Below, piece by piece: positions 53,212 to 62,490 of a stretch of DNA of 64,000 nucleotides. Below the pieces are notes generated by a model that was not told the DNA's origin, did no database searches, and saw only the letters and a program-made list of their open reading frames with translations. A program made the translations under genes and the position numbers. Within the stretch, counting starts at the first letter, position 1, and each line of letters starts with the position of its first letter. This DNA is from JAXMHB01 sp046346965 (GTDB taxonomy: Bacteria; Pseudomonadota; Gammaproteobacteria; Xanthomonadales; SZUA-5), in the NCBI GenBank assembly GCA_046346965.1, contig JAXMHB010000007.1:62001-126000 (forward strand). The letters are read 5' to 3'.

Positions 53212-56200
53212 ATGACAAGCCCGACGACCGTGACCGATAATCCCGACGCCTCGCTGCCCTCGCTGTCGCCCGGGTTGGAGCCCAACCAGCCGACTGCGCC
53301 TTTGGAACGGATGCCAGAACTCACGGATTCCCCCGCATTTCCGATCGTGCTGCTGCCCGCGCAAGCGAGTGCGGACCTGCGCGCGCGCGTGGCCGACTGT
53401 GCGGATATCGAGATCGACACCGCGCCCACGCAGAGCGACTGGCGCATCGGCCTGAGCGAGCTGCGCGCGCGCTGGCCCGAGCGCCTGCTGGTCTGGATAC
53501 GGCAGCCGGATCTATGGCTGGCGCCGGATGGATTGGCGCGTCTGCTGCACGCTGCCAGCCTGAGCGCACAGGTGCTGGTGCCGCTGTGCAACAGCGAACC
53601 GGCGCTGACGCCGGCCGCGCCCGATCTCGATCTCGATCCGGAGCCAAGTCGACTGGCGCTGGCGGTGGCGGCGCTGTCACGCGGGCAGGTGGCGGACATC
53701 GTCTGCGCCGACCCGCCGCTGCTGGCTTGCGCGCCCGCGGCTGCGATCGACGCTGCGCTCGGTTTGCTCGATTCGGTCTATGTGCACGTGCCGGGTCCGG
53801 TGCGTGGACTGCCGACACCCGCGGATCGGCGTGAACGCGCGCCGGCGCATCCGCTGGCCAGCCTGCGGCGCCAGCTTTGGCAGTCGCGTGCGACCAGCGC
53901 CGAGGACTGGCGCCATGCGGTGCGCGACAGCCGGCCGGTGGTGCTGCATCTGTTGCACGGCTGGGGCGGCGGCGCCGAGCGCTATGTGCGCGATCTCGCG
54001 CGCTGCGACAGCGCGCGTCATCACCTGCTGCTGCGCGCGCAGGGCCATCCGGGGCGCGCGCTGCACGGCGAGGCGCTGGAGCTGTCGGCCGGCGCCGGCG
54101 GCCCGGTGCTGCGGCGCTACCCGCTGACGCCTGGCATCGGCGCGCTGGCGGATCAACATCCGGTCTATGCCGATGCGCTGGCGGCGGTGATCGCGGAGTT
54201 CCGCGTCGAACAGCTGGTGGTGTCCTCGCTGATCGGACATGCCTTGGATGCACTGCGGACTGGCTTGCCGCTGCTGTGGGTGGCGCACGACTATTTCCCG
54301 TTCTGGCCGGCCCTGCACCGGGATTTCGGTGATCCCGATGCGCGCTGGGACGAGCGCGAGCTGCAGCGCGATGTGGCGGCCATGCGCGGCCCCTTCAGCG
54401 AGACCGATCCGGCCTTCTGGCATGCGCTGCGTGCCCGCGCCAGCGCCGCCTTCAACCAGGCGCGCCCGCAGCTGCTGGCGCCGAGCGCCGGCGTGCTGGC
54501 CAATCTGGCGCGGGTAGCGCCGGGACTGACGCCGGCGGCCAGCCGGGTGATCGCACACGGCATGGCGCCGTGGCCGGCGCACACGCCGCTGCCGGCGCCG
54601 CCGACGGGCGGCAAACTGCGCCTGGTGGTGGTCGGGCGGCTGAATGGCGCCAAGGGCATCGAGCTGCTGCGCCAGGCGGCGCCGCAGCTGTCGCGCCATG
54701 CCGAGCTGTTCCTGGTCGGCGCCGGCAAAGCTGCGGAAGTGCTGTACGGCTGCAGCGGCGTGCACGTCCAACTGAATTACGAACGCGATCAGCTGCCAGC
54801 GATCCTCGCGCGCATCCGTCCGCATGCGGCGCTGATGCCGGTGACGGTGTCGGAGACCTATTCGTACACCTTGAGCGAGCTGTGGAGCCTGGCGATTCCG
54901 CCGATCGCCAGTCGCCTCGGCGCGCTGGCTGAACGCATCGAAGACGGTGTCACCGGCATTCTGTGCGCGCCGGAGGCTTCCGCCTGGATCGAGCAGGTGG
55001 CCGCGTTGAACCAGCAGCGCGAGCGCCTGGCCGCCATCCGTGAGGAACTGTTACGACGTCCGCCGCGCACGCTGGCGCAGATGCTGGAGGACTATGCTCC
55101 GCTGCTGCCGCAAGGTCGGCGCGCGGCCGGCGCGCCGGCGCCGCAGCCGATCCGGCATGCTGAGCTGGCGCTGGCGGACGCGCACGATGCGCTCACCGAC
55201 AGCGAAGCGCGCCTGCGCAGTGCGATGGCGCGGCTGGCCGAGCAGGAGGCCGAACTGGCGCGGCGCGCCGATTGGGGCTTCGAGCTGAACCAGATGGTCG
55301 AGGATCGCACCCGCTGGGCGCGCGATCTGGATGCCGAGTTGAATCGCACGCGGCAGTGGATGAACGAGCGCGAGATCGTGTATCAGCGCGCAGTCGAAGA
55401 AGCGGATGCGCATCGCTTGGCCTTGGAGGCCAGCTTGACGCATCTGAAAGGGGAGCTGCAGAGGGCCATGGACGACGAGAAGGCTATGCACGGGATGCTG
55501 ACAGCCCGCATCGAGGGGCTGACGCGCAATCTCGCCGAACGCGCCCGCCAGCTGGAAACCCTGAACGCCGAGAAGGAACACCTGGAACAGGCGCGCAGCG
55601 AGCTGCTCGCCCATCAGGAGCGCTTGGAAGGCGAACGCGCCGCGCTGCTGCGCGTACGCGACGAGCTGCAGCGCGAGCGCGATCTGATCGCCCAACACCG
55701 CCAGGAAATGCTGCGCAGTACCAGCTGGCGGCTGACCGCGCCGCTGCGTCTGATTGGGCTGCTGGTCAAGCGCGTGCGCGGCTCGCTGCGCTTTCGGCTG
55801 TCGCGGGCGCTGAGCCTGGCCGGCCGTGCGCGTGGCAGTCTGGCGCGCCGCGGCTTGATGGCGACCTTGCAGCGCGCGCTGCAGGAGTTGCGCACGCAGC
55901 ACCAGCCGCCGCCACCGATGATGGAGCCGATCGAGCCGCCGGTGCCGGAGGAGGTCTACGAGCCGTTCGCGCTGCCGACCAGCGAGACGCCGGTGGTGTC
56001 GGTGATCGTCCCGGTCTACAACCAGTTGCATCACACCTGGAGCTGCCTGAAGGCGCTGGCCGATCACGCGCCGAGCACGGCCTTCGAGGTGATCGTCGTC
56101 GATGATGGCTCCAGTGATCGCACCGCGCAGGAAGTGCCGCGCATCGCTGGCGTGCGCTTCCACAAGAATCCGCAGAACCTGGGCTTCATCGGCGCCTGCA

Positions 56201-57882
56201 ATGCCGGTGCCGCACAGGCGCGCGGTCGCTATCTGTTCTTCCTGAACAACGACACTGCGGTGCAGCCGAACTGGCTGGAGCCGCTGCTGGCGACCTACGC
56301 CGAGTTCGATCAGGTCGGGCTGGTCGGCTCCAAGCTGATCTATCCGGACGGGCGTTTGCAGGAAGCCGGCGGCATCGTCTTCAACGACGGCTCCGGCTGG
56401 AACTACGGCCGTTTCGACCATCCAGACGATCCGCGCTACGACTATCCGCGCGAGGCCGATTACTGCTCGGGCGCGGCCATCCTGATCGAGAAGAGTCTGT
56501 TCGAGCGCTTCCTCGGCTTCGATGCGCTGTACAAACCGGCTTATTACGAGGACACCGATCTGGCCTTCAAGGTGCGTGCTGCCGGCCTGCGCGTGATCTA
56601 CCAGCCGGCCTCGCGCGTGGTGCACTTTGAGGGCATCACCGGCGGCACCGATACCAGCAGCGGCACCAAGCGCTTTCAGGTCATCAACCAGGGCAAGTTT
56701 CTGGAGCGTTGGAAGGAAGCGCTGGCGCTGCAGCCGGCGCCCACCGACCACGCCGGCATCTGGCGCGCGGCCACGCATCGCGCGCAGGGCCGCATCCTGC
56801 TGATCGATGCCACCACGCCGACCCCGGATCAGGACTCGGGCTCGGTGCGTTATATCAATGTGATCAAGGTGTTGCGCTCGCTCGGCTGGCAGTGCACCTT
56901 CTTCGCCGACAACCGGGCGCACGTGCCGCGCTACAGCGAGGCGCTGCGCGCGCTGGGCGTCGAGGTGCAATACAGCCCGTGGATGAACGATCCGGTGGCC
57001 TTCTTCCGCCAGCGCGGGGCCGAGTTCGACGCCGTCATGCTGAGCCGGCACTACGTGGCGCGGCACTATGTGGAACTGGTGCGCGAGCACGCGCCGCAGG
57101 CGCTGCTGCTGTTCGACACCGTCGATCTGCACTATCTGCGCGAGCAGCGCGCGGCTCAGGTGGAAGGCAGCGAGGCGCTGGAACGGCAATCGCAGGACAC
57201 TCGCACCGCCGAACTCGATCTGGTGCAGCGCTGTGATGTCACGCTGGTGGTCAGTCCGGTCGAGAAGGCGCTGCTGGCCGAGGAGGCGCCCGGCCGGCGC
57301 GTCGAGATCCTGTCCAATGTGCACGAGGTCGCCGGTCGCCGCGCCGGCTTCGAAGCGCGCAAGGATTTGTGGTTCGTTGGCGGCTTCCAGCACCAGCCCA
57401 ATGTCGATGCGGTGCTCTGGTTCGTGCGCGAGATCTGGCCGCGGGTGCGTGCCGAACTCGGCGACGTGCAGTTCCACGTCGTCGGCAGCAAGCTGCCGGA
57501 GGAGATCGCCGCGCTGGCCGGCCACGGCGTCATCGTGCATGGCTTTGTCGAGGACATCGAGCCCTTCCTGGACGGCTGCCGGCTGTCGGTTGCGCCGCTG
57601 CGCTACGGCGCCGGCGTCAAGGGCAAGGTCAACCAGAGCATGGCCTACGGTCAGCCGGTGGTAGCCACGCCGATCGCGGTCGAGGGCATGGAGATCCACG
57701 CCGGCAGCGAGGCACTGGTCGCGGCCGATGCCGAGAGCTTCGCTGCGGCCGTCGTGCGTCTGTATCGCGATCCCGAGTTGTGGCTGCGTTTGTCGGACGC
57801 CGGCCTCGCCAACATTGAGCGCCACTTCTCCTTCGAAGCCGCGCGCGTGGCGCTGCGGCAGATCCTGACGCGCATCGACTGA
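53212..57882 (+). CDS. Very large multi-domain glycosyltransferase (GT4-coiled coil-GT2-GT4)
   Basis: 1556 residues, no signal peptide. An N-terminal region of unclear fold (1-235) is followed by a GT4-like domain (about 235-625, VVLHLLHGWGGGAERYVRDL and LRLVVVGRLNGAKGIELLRQ). A charged coiled coil comes next (about 643-845), then GT2 (about 926-1170: VSVIVPVYNQLHHT, VVDDGSSD, FFLNNDTAVQ) and a second GT4 (about 1198-1556: DSGSVRYINVIKVLRSLGW, FVGGFQHQPNVDAVLWF, YGAGVKGKVNQSMAYG). Probably builds a surface polysaccharide or glycoprotein glycan. Start ATG 53212 lacks a clear ribosome site. A terminator follows its stop. Confidence 0.88.
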   Translation: MTSPTTVTDNPDASLPSLSPGLEPNQPTAPLERMPELTDSPAFPIVLLPAQASADLRARVADCADIEIDTAPTQSDWRIGLSELRARWPERLLVWIRQPDLWLAPDGLARLLHAASLSAQVLVPLCNSEPALTPAAPDLDLDPEPSRLALAVAALSRGQVADIVCADPPLLACAPAAAIDAALGLLDSVYVHVPGPVRGLPTPADRRERAPAHPLASLRRQLWQSRATSAEDWRHAVRDSRPVVLHLLHGWGGGAERYVRDLARCDSARHHLLLRAQGHPGRALHGEALELSAGAGGPVLRRYPLTPGIGALADQHPVYADALAAVIAEFRVEQLVVSSLIGHALDALRTGLPLLWVAHDYFPFWPALHRDFGDPDARWDERELQRDVAAMRGPFSETDPAFWHALRARASAAFNQARPQLLAPSAGVLANLARVAPGLTPAASRVIAHGMAPWPAHTPLPAPPTGGKLRLVVVGRLNGAKGIELLRQAAPQLSRHAELFLVGAGKAAEVLYGCSGVHVQLNYERDQLPAILARIRPHAALMPVTVSETYSYTLSELWSLAIPPIASRLGALAERIEDGVTGILCAPEASAWIEQVAALNQQRERLAAIREELLRRPPRTLAQMLEDYAPLLPQGRRAAGAPAPQPIRHAELALADAHDALTDSEARLRSAMARLAEQEAELARRADWGFELNQMVEDRTRWARDLDAELNRTRQWMNEREIVYQRAVEEADAHRLALEASLTHLKGELQRAMDDEKAMHGMLTARIEGLTRNLAERARQLETLNAEKEHLEQARSELLAHQERLEGERAALLRVRDELQRERDLIAQHRQEMLRSTSWRLTAPLRLIGLLVKRVRGSLRFRLSRALSLAGRARGSLARRGLMATLQRALQELRTQHQPPPPMMEPIEPPVPEEVYEPFALPTSETPVVSVIVPVYNQLHHTWSCLKALADHAPSTAFEVIVVDDGSSDRTAQEVPRIAGVRFHKNPQNLGFIGACNAGAAQARGRYLFFLNNDTAVQPNWLEPLLATYAEFDQVGLVGSKLIYPDGRLQEAGGIVFNDGSGWNYGRFDHPDDPRYDYPREADYCSGAAILIEKSLFERFLGFDALYKPAYYEDTDLAFKVRAAGLRVIYQPASRVVHFEGITGGTDTSSGTKRFQVINQGKFLERWKEALALQPAPTDHAGIWRAATHRAQGRILLIDATTPTPDQDSGSVRYINVIKVLRSLGWQCTFFADNRAHVPRYSEALRALGVEVQYSPWMNDPVAFFRQRGAEFDAVMLSRHYVARHYVELVREHAPQALLLFDTVDLHYLREQRAAQVEGSEALERQSQDTRTAELDLVQRCDVTLVVSPVEKALLAEEAPGRRVEILSNVHEVAGRRAGFEARKDLWFVGGFQHQPNVDAVLWFVREIWPRVRAELGDVQFHVVGSKLPEEIAALAGHGVIVHGFVEDIEPFLDGCRLSVAPLRYGAGVKGKVNQSMAYGQPVVATPIAVEGMEIHAGSEALVAADAESFAAAVVRLYRDPELWLRLSDAGLANIERHFSFEAARVALRQILTRID

Positions 57883-57909
57883 ACGACCGGCGGCGCGGCC
57901 GGTCGTTTT
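57883..57909 (+). terminator. Rho-independent terminator
   Basis: A 9-bp perfect stem ACGACCGGC/GCCGGTCGT (57883-57891 with 57898-57906) with a 6-nt loop and a TTTT run overlaps the end of the glycosyltransferase stop codon. Confidence 0.85.
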
Positions 57910-57998
57910 GCCTGAACGGCGAGCGGCATTGACCGGTTCATCACGGCCGGCGCCGGGTGCGATACTGCGCGCCATTCCCCGTTGCCCTGCCGCCCGCC

Positions 57999-59516
57999 AT
58001 GTCTGCACTGCCGTCTGCTGTCGCGCCTGAAGCCGTGTCGCTGGAGCGCTGGTTCGAGCCCTTCCGCGAGCGCACCATCGGCATCGATCAGTGGTTCGAG
58101 TCGCCCTACGGTCGCCAGCGCATCGTCTACGCCGACTGGATCGCCAGCGGACGCCTGTACGCGCCGATCGAAGACCTGCTGCGCGAGGAGATCGCGCCCT
58201 TTGTTGGCAATACCCACACCGAAACCTCGGTGACCGGTACCACGATGACGCGCGCGTATCACCGCGCTTTTGAGATTATCAAGCGCCACGTCAACGCCAG
58301 CGCCGACGATGCCATTGTCAGCTACGGCTCCGGCATGACGGCGGTGGTCAACAAGTTCCAGCGCATCCTCGGCCTGCGCGTGCACGAGAACTATCTGGCC
58401 AAGGTCACGCCGCCCGATGCGCAGCGGCCGATCGTGTTCATCACCCACATGGAGCACCACTCCAACCAGACCTCCTGGCTGGAAACGCTGTGCGAGGTGC
58501 GGGTCATTCCGGCCACCGCTGATGGACTGGTCGACCTGGCCGGTTTGGACGCGCTGCTGCTGGAGTACGCCGACCGCCCGGTCAAGATCGCCAGCGTCAC
58601 GTCCTGCTCGAATGTCACCGGCATCATCACGCCGTATCACGACATCGCCGAGCGCATGCATCGAGCGGGGGGCTGGTGTTTCGTCGACTTCGCCGCCAGC
58701 GCGCCCTACATCGACATCGACATGCACCCGGCCGGACGCCCGCTGGCGGCGCTCGATGCGATCTTCTTCTCGCCGCATAAATTCCTCGGCGGTCCAGGCA
58801 CTTGCGGCATCCTGGTGTTCAACAAGCGGCTGTATCGCAACCGCATCCCGGACAATCCGGGCGGCGGCACGGTGGACTGGACCAACCCCTGGGGCCAGCA
58901 CAAATACGTCGATGACGTCGAGGCGCGCGAGGACGGCGGTACGCCGGGTTTTCTGCAGGCCATCCGCACGGCGTTGGCGATCCAGTTGAAGGAAGCCATG
59001 GGCACCGAACGCATCTTGGCGCGCGAGGAGGAGTTGCTGCAGATCGTCTGGCCGGCGCTGTCGGCGATCCCCGGTCTGCATATCCTGGCTGCCAACCAGC
59101 GCCACCGGATCGGCTGCATTTCCTTCTATATCGAGCACTTGCATTACAACCTCGCGGTGCAACTGCTGAATGATCGCTACGGCATCCAGGTGCGCGGCGG
59201 CTGCTCCTGCGCCGGCACCTACGGGCATTACCTGCTGCAGGTGAGCCGCGAGCATTCGAAGTCGATCACCGATCAGATCAACCAGGGCATCCTCAGCGAC
59301 AAACCCGGCTGGGTGCGGCTGTCGCTGCATCCGACCATGAGCAATGCCGAGGCCCATGCCATCGTGCAGGCGATTCGCGAACTCGCGCAGCACCATCAGA
59401 GCTGGGCGCGCGACTACCGCTACTGTGCGCGGCAAAACCACTTCAGCCACCACAGCCGCGCGGCGGTCGAGGCGATCGATCGGCGTGTCGATCACTGGTT
59501 CGCGCAGCGCCTGTGA
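57999..59516 (+). CDS. Class V aminotransferase-fold PLP enzyme (cysteine desulfurase-like)
   Basis: 505 residues. PLP lysine K261 in FFSPHKFLGGPGT, aspartate and histidine contacts in FVDFAASAPYIDIDMH and THMEHHSNQTSW, and a cysteine-containing loop RGGCSCAGTYGH (402-404) at the position of the desulfurase active cysteine. It is longer than SufS/IscS. No Fe-S cluster genes are adjacent, so sulfur donation is not certain; kynureninase- or selenocysteine lyase-like activity is possible. Confidence 0.8.
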   Translation: MSALPSAVAPEAVSLERWFEPFRERTIGIDQWFESPYGRQRIVYADWIASGRLYAPIEDLLREEIAPFVGNTHTETSVTGTTMTRAYHRAFEIIKRHVNASADDAIVSYGSGMTAVVNKFQRILGLRVHENYLAKVTPPDAQRPIVFITHMEHHSNQTSWLETLCEVRVIPATADGLVDLAGLDALLLEYADRPVKIASVTSCSNVTGIITPYHDIAERMHRAGGWCFVDFAASAPYIDIDMHPAGRPLAALDAIFFSPHKFLGGPGTCGILVFNKRLYRNRIPDNPGGGTVDWTNPWGQHKYVDDVEAREDGGTPGFLQAIRTALAIQLKEAMGTERILAREEELLQIVWPALSAIPGLHILAANQRHRIGCISFYIEHLHYNLAVQLLNDRYGIQVRGGCSCAGTYGHYLLQVSREHSKSITDQINQGILSDKPGWVRLSLHPTMSNAEAHAIVQAIRELAQHHQSWARDYRYCARQNHFSHHSRAAVEAIDRRVDHWFAQRL

Positions 59517-59551
59517 AGCGGCCGTCACGCCGGCTGCGCTAAGCTCGAGCG

Positions 59552-60235
59552 ATGAAAATCACCGCCATTACGCTGGATCTGGACGACACCTTGTGGCCGA
59601 TCGCGCCGGTCATGGACCGCGCCGATCAGGCGCTTCAGGACTGGCTCGAAGTCCATTGCCCGGAAGTCGCCGCCGCGCTGCCGATTGCGGCGATGCGGGC
59701 GTTGCGCGACCGCGTGTTCGCCGAGCATCCGCAGTACGGACACGATTTCACCACCCTGCGCATGATCTGCCTGCGCGCAGCGCTGACGCCGCACGGCTAC
59801 GGTGAGCGCGAAGTGGAGCAGGCCTTCGAGGCCTTCTACGCGGCGCGCAATCGGGTCGAGCTGTATCCCGAAGTCGGCGCCGCGCTGGAACGACTGGCGC
59901 GGCGCGCGCCGCTGGTGTCGCTGACCAACGGCAACGCCTGTCTGGATCGGGTGGGCCTGTCCGGTCTGTTCCGCGCCCAGATCACCGCGCGCAGCCATGG
60001 CGCCGCCAAACCCGATCCGGGCATCTTCCATGCGGCATGCGCGCTGGCCGGCAGCGCACCCGCGCACACGCTGCACGTCGGCGATCACCCCGAGCAGGAT
60101 GTGCTCGGTGCCCTGGGCGCCGGGCTGCAGGCGGCGTGGATAGACCGCGAGCAGCGCGCGTGGCTGCATCCGGGCCCGCGGCCGCTGGCCTTCGCCTGTC
60201 TGGCGCAACTGGCCGACTATGTGGAATCCGTGTAG
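59552..60235 (+). CDS. HAD-superfamily phosphatase, YigB-like
   Basis: 227 residues. Motif I DLDDT (D9, D11), motif II SLTNGN, motif III lysine in GAAKPDP and motif IV HVGDHPEQDV are complete; the helical cap lies between. Close in form to YigB, which removes phosphate from FMN and 5-amino-6-ribitylamino-uracil phosphate; the substrate here is unverified. ATG at 59552. Confidence 0.85.
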   Translation: MKITAITLDLDDTLWPIAPVMDRADQALQDWLEVHCPEVAAALPIAAMRALRDRVFAEHPQYGHDFTTLRMICLRAALTPHGYGEREVEQAFEAFYAARNRVELYPEVGAALERLARRAPLVSLTNGNACLDRVGLSGLFRAQITARSHGAAKPDPGIFHAACALAGSAPAHTLHVGDHPEQDVLGALGAGLQAAWIDREQRAWLHPGPRPLAFACLAQLADYVESV

Positions 60236-60322
60236 TCGCGAGGTCTACGCTACGCAAATGCATTGCATTCGCATTTGGACTCGGGTCAGAATCGGGCTCT
60301 ACCCAAGCACAGGAGTGTCTCG

Positions 60323-60598
60323 ATGCGCGCAATGCAGATCGCAGTGATGGCGACGATGTTGGGGCTGGGCAGCGTGGCGCAGGCCACCGGTCTGGCCACC
60401 TGCGATTCCGGCGACAAAGCCACCTGGCAGCCGACCGCCACGCTGGAAAAGCAGTTGACGGAGCGCGGCTGGATCGTCCGCCGGATCAAGGAAGACGGCG
60501 GTTGCTATGAGGTGTATGCCCTGAACGAGAAGGGCGAGCGGGTGGAGGCCTATTTCCACCCGGTGACGCTGGAGGCCGTGCCGACCAAGGCGCACTGA
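60323..60598 (+). CDS. PepSY-domain periplasmic protein
   Basis: 91 residues; signal peptide ends near QATG. The mature part has the PepSY pattern LEKQLTERGWIVRRIKEDGGCYEVYALNEKGERVEAYFHPVT in outline. ATG at 60323 has AGGAG eight bases before. It is eight bases upstream of cytochrome b561 and probably co-transcribed; this pair is common and suggests a role in haem or electron-transfer membrane proteins. Confidence 0.82.
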   Translation: MRAMQIAVMATMLGLGSVAQATGLATCDSGDKATWQPTATLEKQLTERGWIVRRIKEDGGCYEVYALNEKGERVEAYFHPVTLEAVPTKAH

Positions 60599-60605
60599 GC
60601 CTGCG

Positions 60606-61145
60606 ATGACCAGCGTACGCGTGTGGCCGCTCAGTGTGCGGCTGTTGCACCTGGGGCTGATCGCGGGCGTCGCGGCCGCGTGGTGGACTCGCCACGCGGC
60701 CGACGCGCGCCACGAGTGGATCGGCTACGCCGTGTTGGGCGTGGTCACGCTGCGCCTGCTGCTCGGCTGGGCCGCGCGCGGTCCGGCCCGGTTCGGCCAT
60801 TTCGTGCGCGGCCCGGCGCTGGTGTGGCGCTATGCCGGACTGGTGCTGCAGGGCAGGGCGCCGCGCTACCTCGGCCACAACCCGCTGGGCGGCTGGATGA
60901 TCGTCGCATTGCTGACGCTGCTGCTGACCATAGGCCTGAGCGGCTGGTTGTCGACCACCGATCGCTACTGGGGCGTGGCCTGGGTGGCGAACGTGCATCT
61001 GTGGAGTGCCTACGCGCTGCTGGCGCTGATTCCGCTGCATGTCGCCGGTGCCATCCACGCCTCGATCGTGCACCGCGAGAACCTCGTCGCAGCCATGATC
61101 CACGGGCGCAAGCGCCCGGCCGAGCGCGGCGACATCGACCTGTAG
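60606..61145 (+). CDS. Cytochrome b561-type membrane protein
   Basis: 179 residues with four membrane helices. Candidate haem-ligating histidines lie in VRLLHLG, ARHEWIGY, ANVHLWSAY and LIPLHVAGAIHASI, matching bacterial b561/Ni-hydrogenase-type cytochrome b. It transfers electrons across the inner membrane; the partner is unknown. Adjacent to the PepSY gene. Confidence 0.88.
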   Translation: MTSVRVWPLSVRLLHLGLIAGVAAAWWTRHAADARHEWIGYAVLGVVTLRLLLGWAARGPARFGHFVRGPALVWRYAGLVLQGRAPRYLGHNPLGGWMIVALLTLLLTIGLSGWLSTTDRYWGVAWVANVHLWSAYALLALIPLHVAGAIHASIVHRENLVAAMIHGRKRPAERGDIDL

Positions 61146-61171
61146 CCCGGCTGGCGCCAGCGCCGCCGGCC

Positions 61172-61732
61172 ATGCACACTGCGGCTCCCCTTGCGACGCC
61201 TCCTGCCCGCGTGATTGTGATCGAAACCGAACGCCTGCAACTGGCGCATCTGCAGCCTGCGGATGCCAGCTTCATCGTCGAGTTGCTCAATGACCCGGAT
61301 TGGCTGCGCTATATCGGCGATCGCGGCGTGCGCAGCGAGGCCGACGCGCTGGCCTACATCGCCAACGGACCGGGCGCGATGATCGCCCGCCACGGGCATG
61401 GGCTGTACCGCGTCGACCGCCGCAGCGATGGTCGCGCGCTTGGCATCTGCGGTCTGCTCAAGCGCGACAGCCTGCCCGATATCGACCTCGGCTACGCTTT
61501 CCTGCCCGCTTACCGCGGCCAGGGTTACGCACTGGAAGCTGCGCAGGCCTGCCTGCAGGAGGCGCGCGATCGGCTGCGCGTGCCGCGCGTGCTCGCGATC
61601 ACCACGCCGGCGAATGCGGCTTCGGCGCGTGTGCTGCTGCGCCTCGGGATGCGGCTAGACCGCCAGCAGGTGTTCGGGGGCGACACGTTGGACGTCTACG
61701 CGATCGAGTTCGGCAGCAGCGGCGCGGCGTAG
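61172..61732 (+). CDS. GNAT-family N-acetyltransferase (RimJ/RimL type)
   Basis: 186 residues. IETERLQLAHLQPADA at the start, DLGYAFLPAYRGQGYALEAA (acetyl-CoA loop) and NAASARVLLRLGM are the typical RimJ-like signature. Substrate unknown. Its last 37 bases overlap the end of the DUF3025 gene on the opposite strand. Confidence 0.88.
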   Translation: MHTAAPLATPPARVIVIETERLQLAHLQPADASFIVELLNDPDWLRYIGDRGVRSEADALAYIANGPGAMIARHGHGLYRVDRRSDGRALGICGLLKRDSLPDIDLGYAFLPAYRGQGYALEAAQACLQEARDRLRVPRVLAITTPANAASARVLLRLGMRLDRQQVFGGDTLDVYAIEFGSSGAA

Positions 61733-62481
61733 ACGCGCCCGGGTGGCTTCGGCCGGAAGCAGGGCGCGCTGGCGATGAAGTCGGGATCCTGGTTGCGCGC
61801 GTCCCAGCCCGGGACGGCGGCCAGCGGCAGCGTCGGCAAATCCTTGGGATCGGCGCCGGCAACGCCCGCCAGGATCGCCTCGCCCACCCATTGATCGATT
61901 CGCGTAGGCGCAGTGTCTGGCGCTGCCTGCACCGCAATCACCTTGGCCGCCAGCAGGTCGTGCGGGCGCAGCGCCCTGACCTCCAACAGCGCGTGGCCGA
62001 GCACGTGCACCCGCGCTTGCGCCCAGCGCTCGCGCCATTCGAGCAGCAGCGTGCGCCACTGATGGGCGTACAGCGCTTCCAGCACGTCCGCGTCCGCCGC
62101 CACCACCAGCAGGCCGGCTTCATCCAGATGCGTCAGCGCCTGCTGGTGGCGCGAGCGCTGGCGCGGGCCGTGGGCCTGGATGCCGGCGTACTGGCCGCGG
62201 TGGATGGCCCATTTGATCGCCGGCCAGCGCAACCACATCAGCGCGCCGCAAACATCGTGCAGCGAGTCGCGCCGCATGGCGATCAGCCCGCGCTCGCCGA
62301 TCCGCTGCTCGTAGCTCAGTCCATCCGCCGCCAGTGCGGCGTCCTGTTCGGCAAAGCGCAGTCCGCCCGGCAACGCGACGGCGCGCGCATTGAGCCGCGC
62401 CAGTGCCTGATCGAAGGCCAGCGACAGCAGCTCGGCCTCGTCCGCCACCTGGGTCAGCGGCTGCTGCGCGTAGTCGAGCAT
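61696..62481 (-). CDS. DUF3025 family protein
   Basis: 261 residues, cytoplasmic, family of unknown function found in proteobacteria. Characteristic stretches: SLHDVCGALMWLRWPAIKWA, RSRHQQALTHLDEAGL, LGHALLE and the C-terminal PLPNSIA-like end. It begins nine bases after the rimO stop, suggesting one transcript. Confidence 0.82.
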   Translation of the reverse strand: MLDYAQQPLTQVADEAELLSLAFDQALARLNARAVALPGGLRFAEQDAALAADGLSYEQRIGERGLIAMRRDSLHDVCGALMWLRWPAIKWAIHRGQYAGIQAHGPRQRSRHQQALTHLDEAGLLVVAADADVLEALYAHQWRTLLLEWRERWAQARVHVLGHALLEVRALRPHDLLAAKVIAVQAAPDTAPTRIDQWVGEAILAGVAGADPKDLPTLPLAAVPGWDARNQDPDFIASAPCFRPKPPGRVYAAPLLPNSIA

Positions 62482-62490
62482 GCGCCCCGG

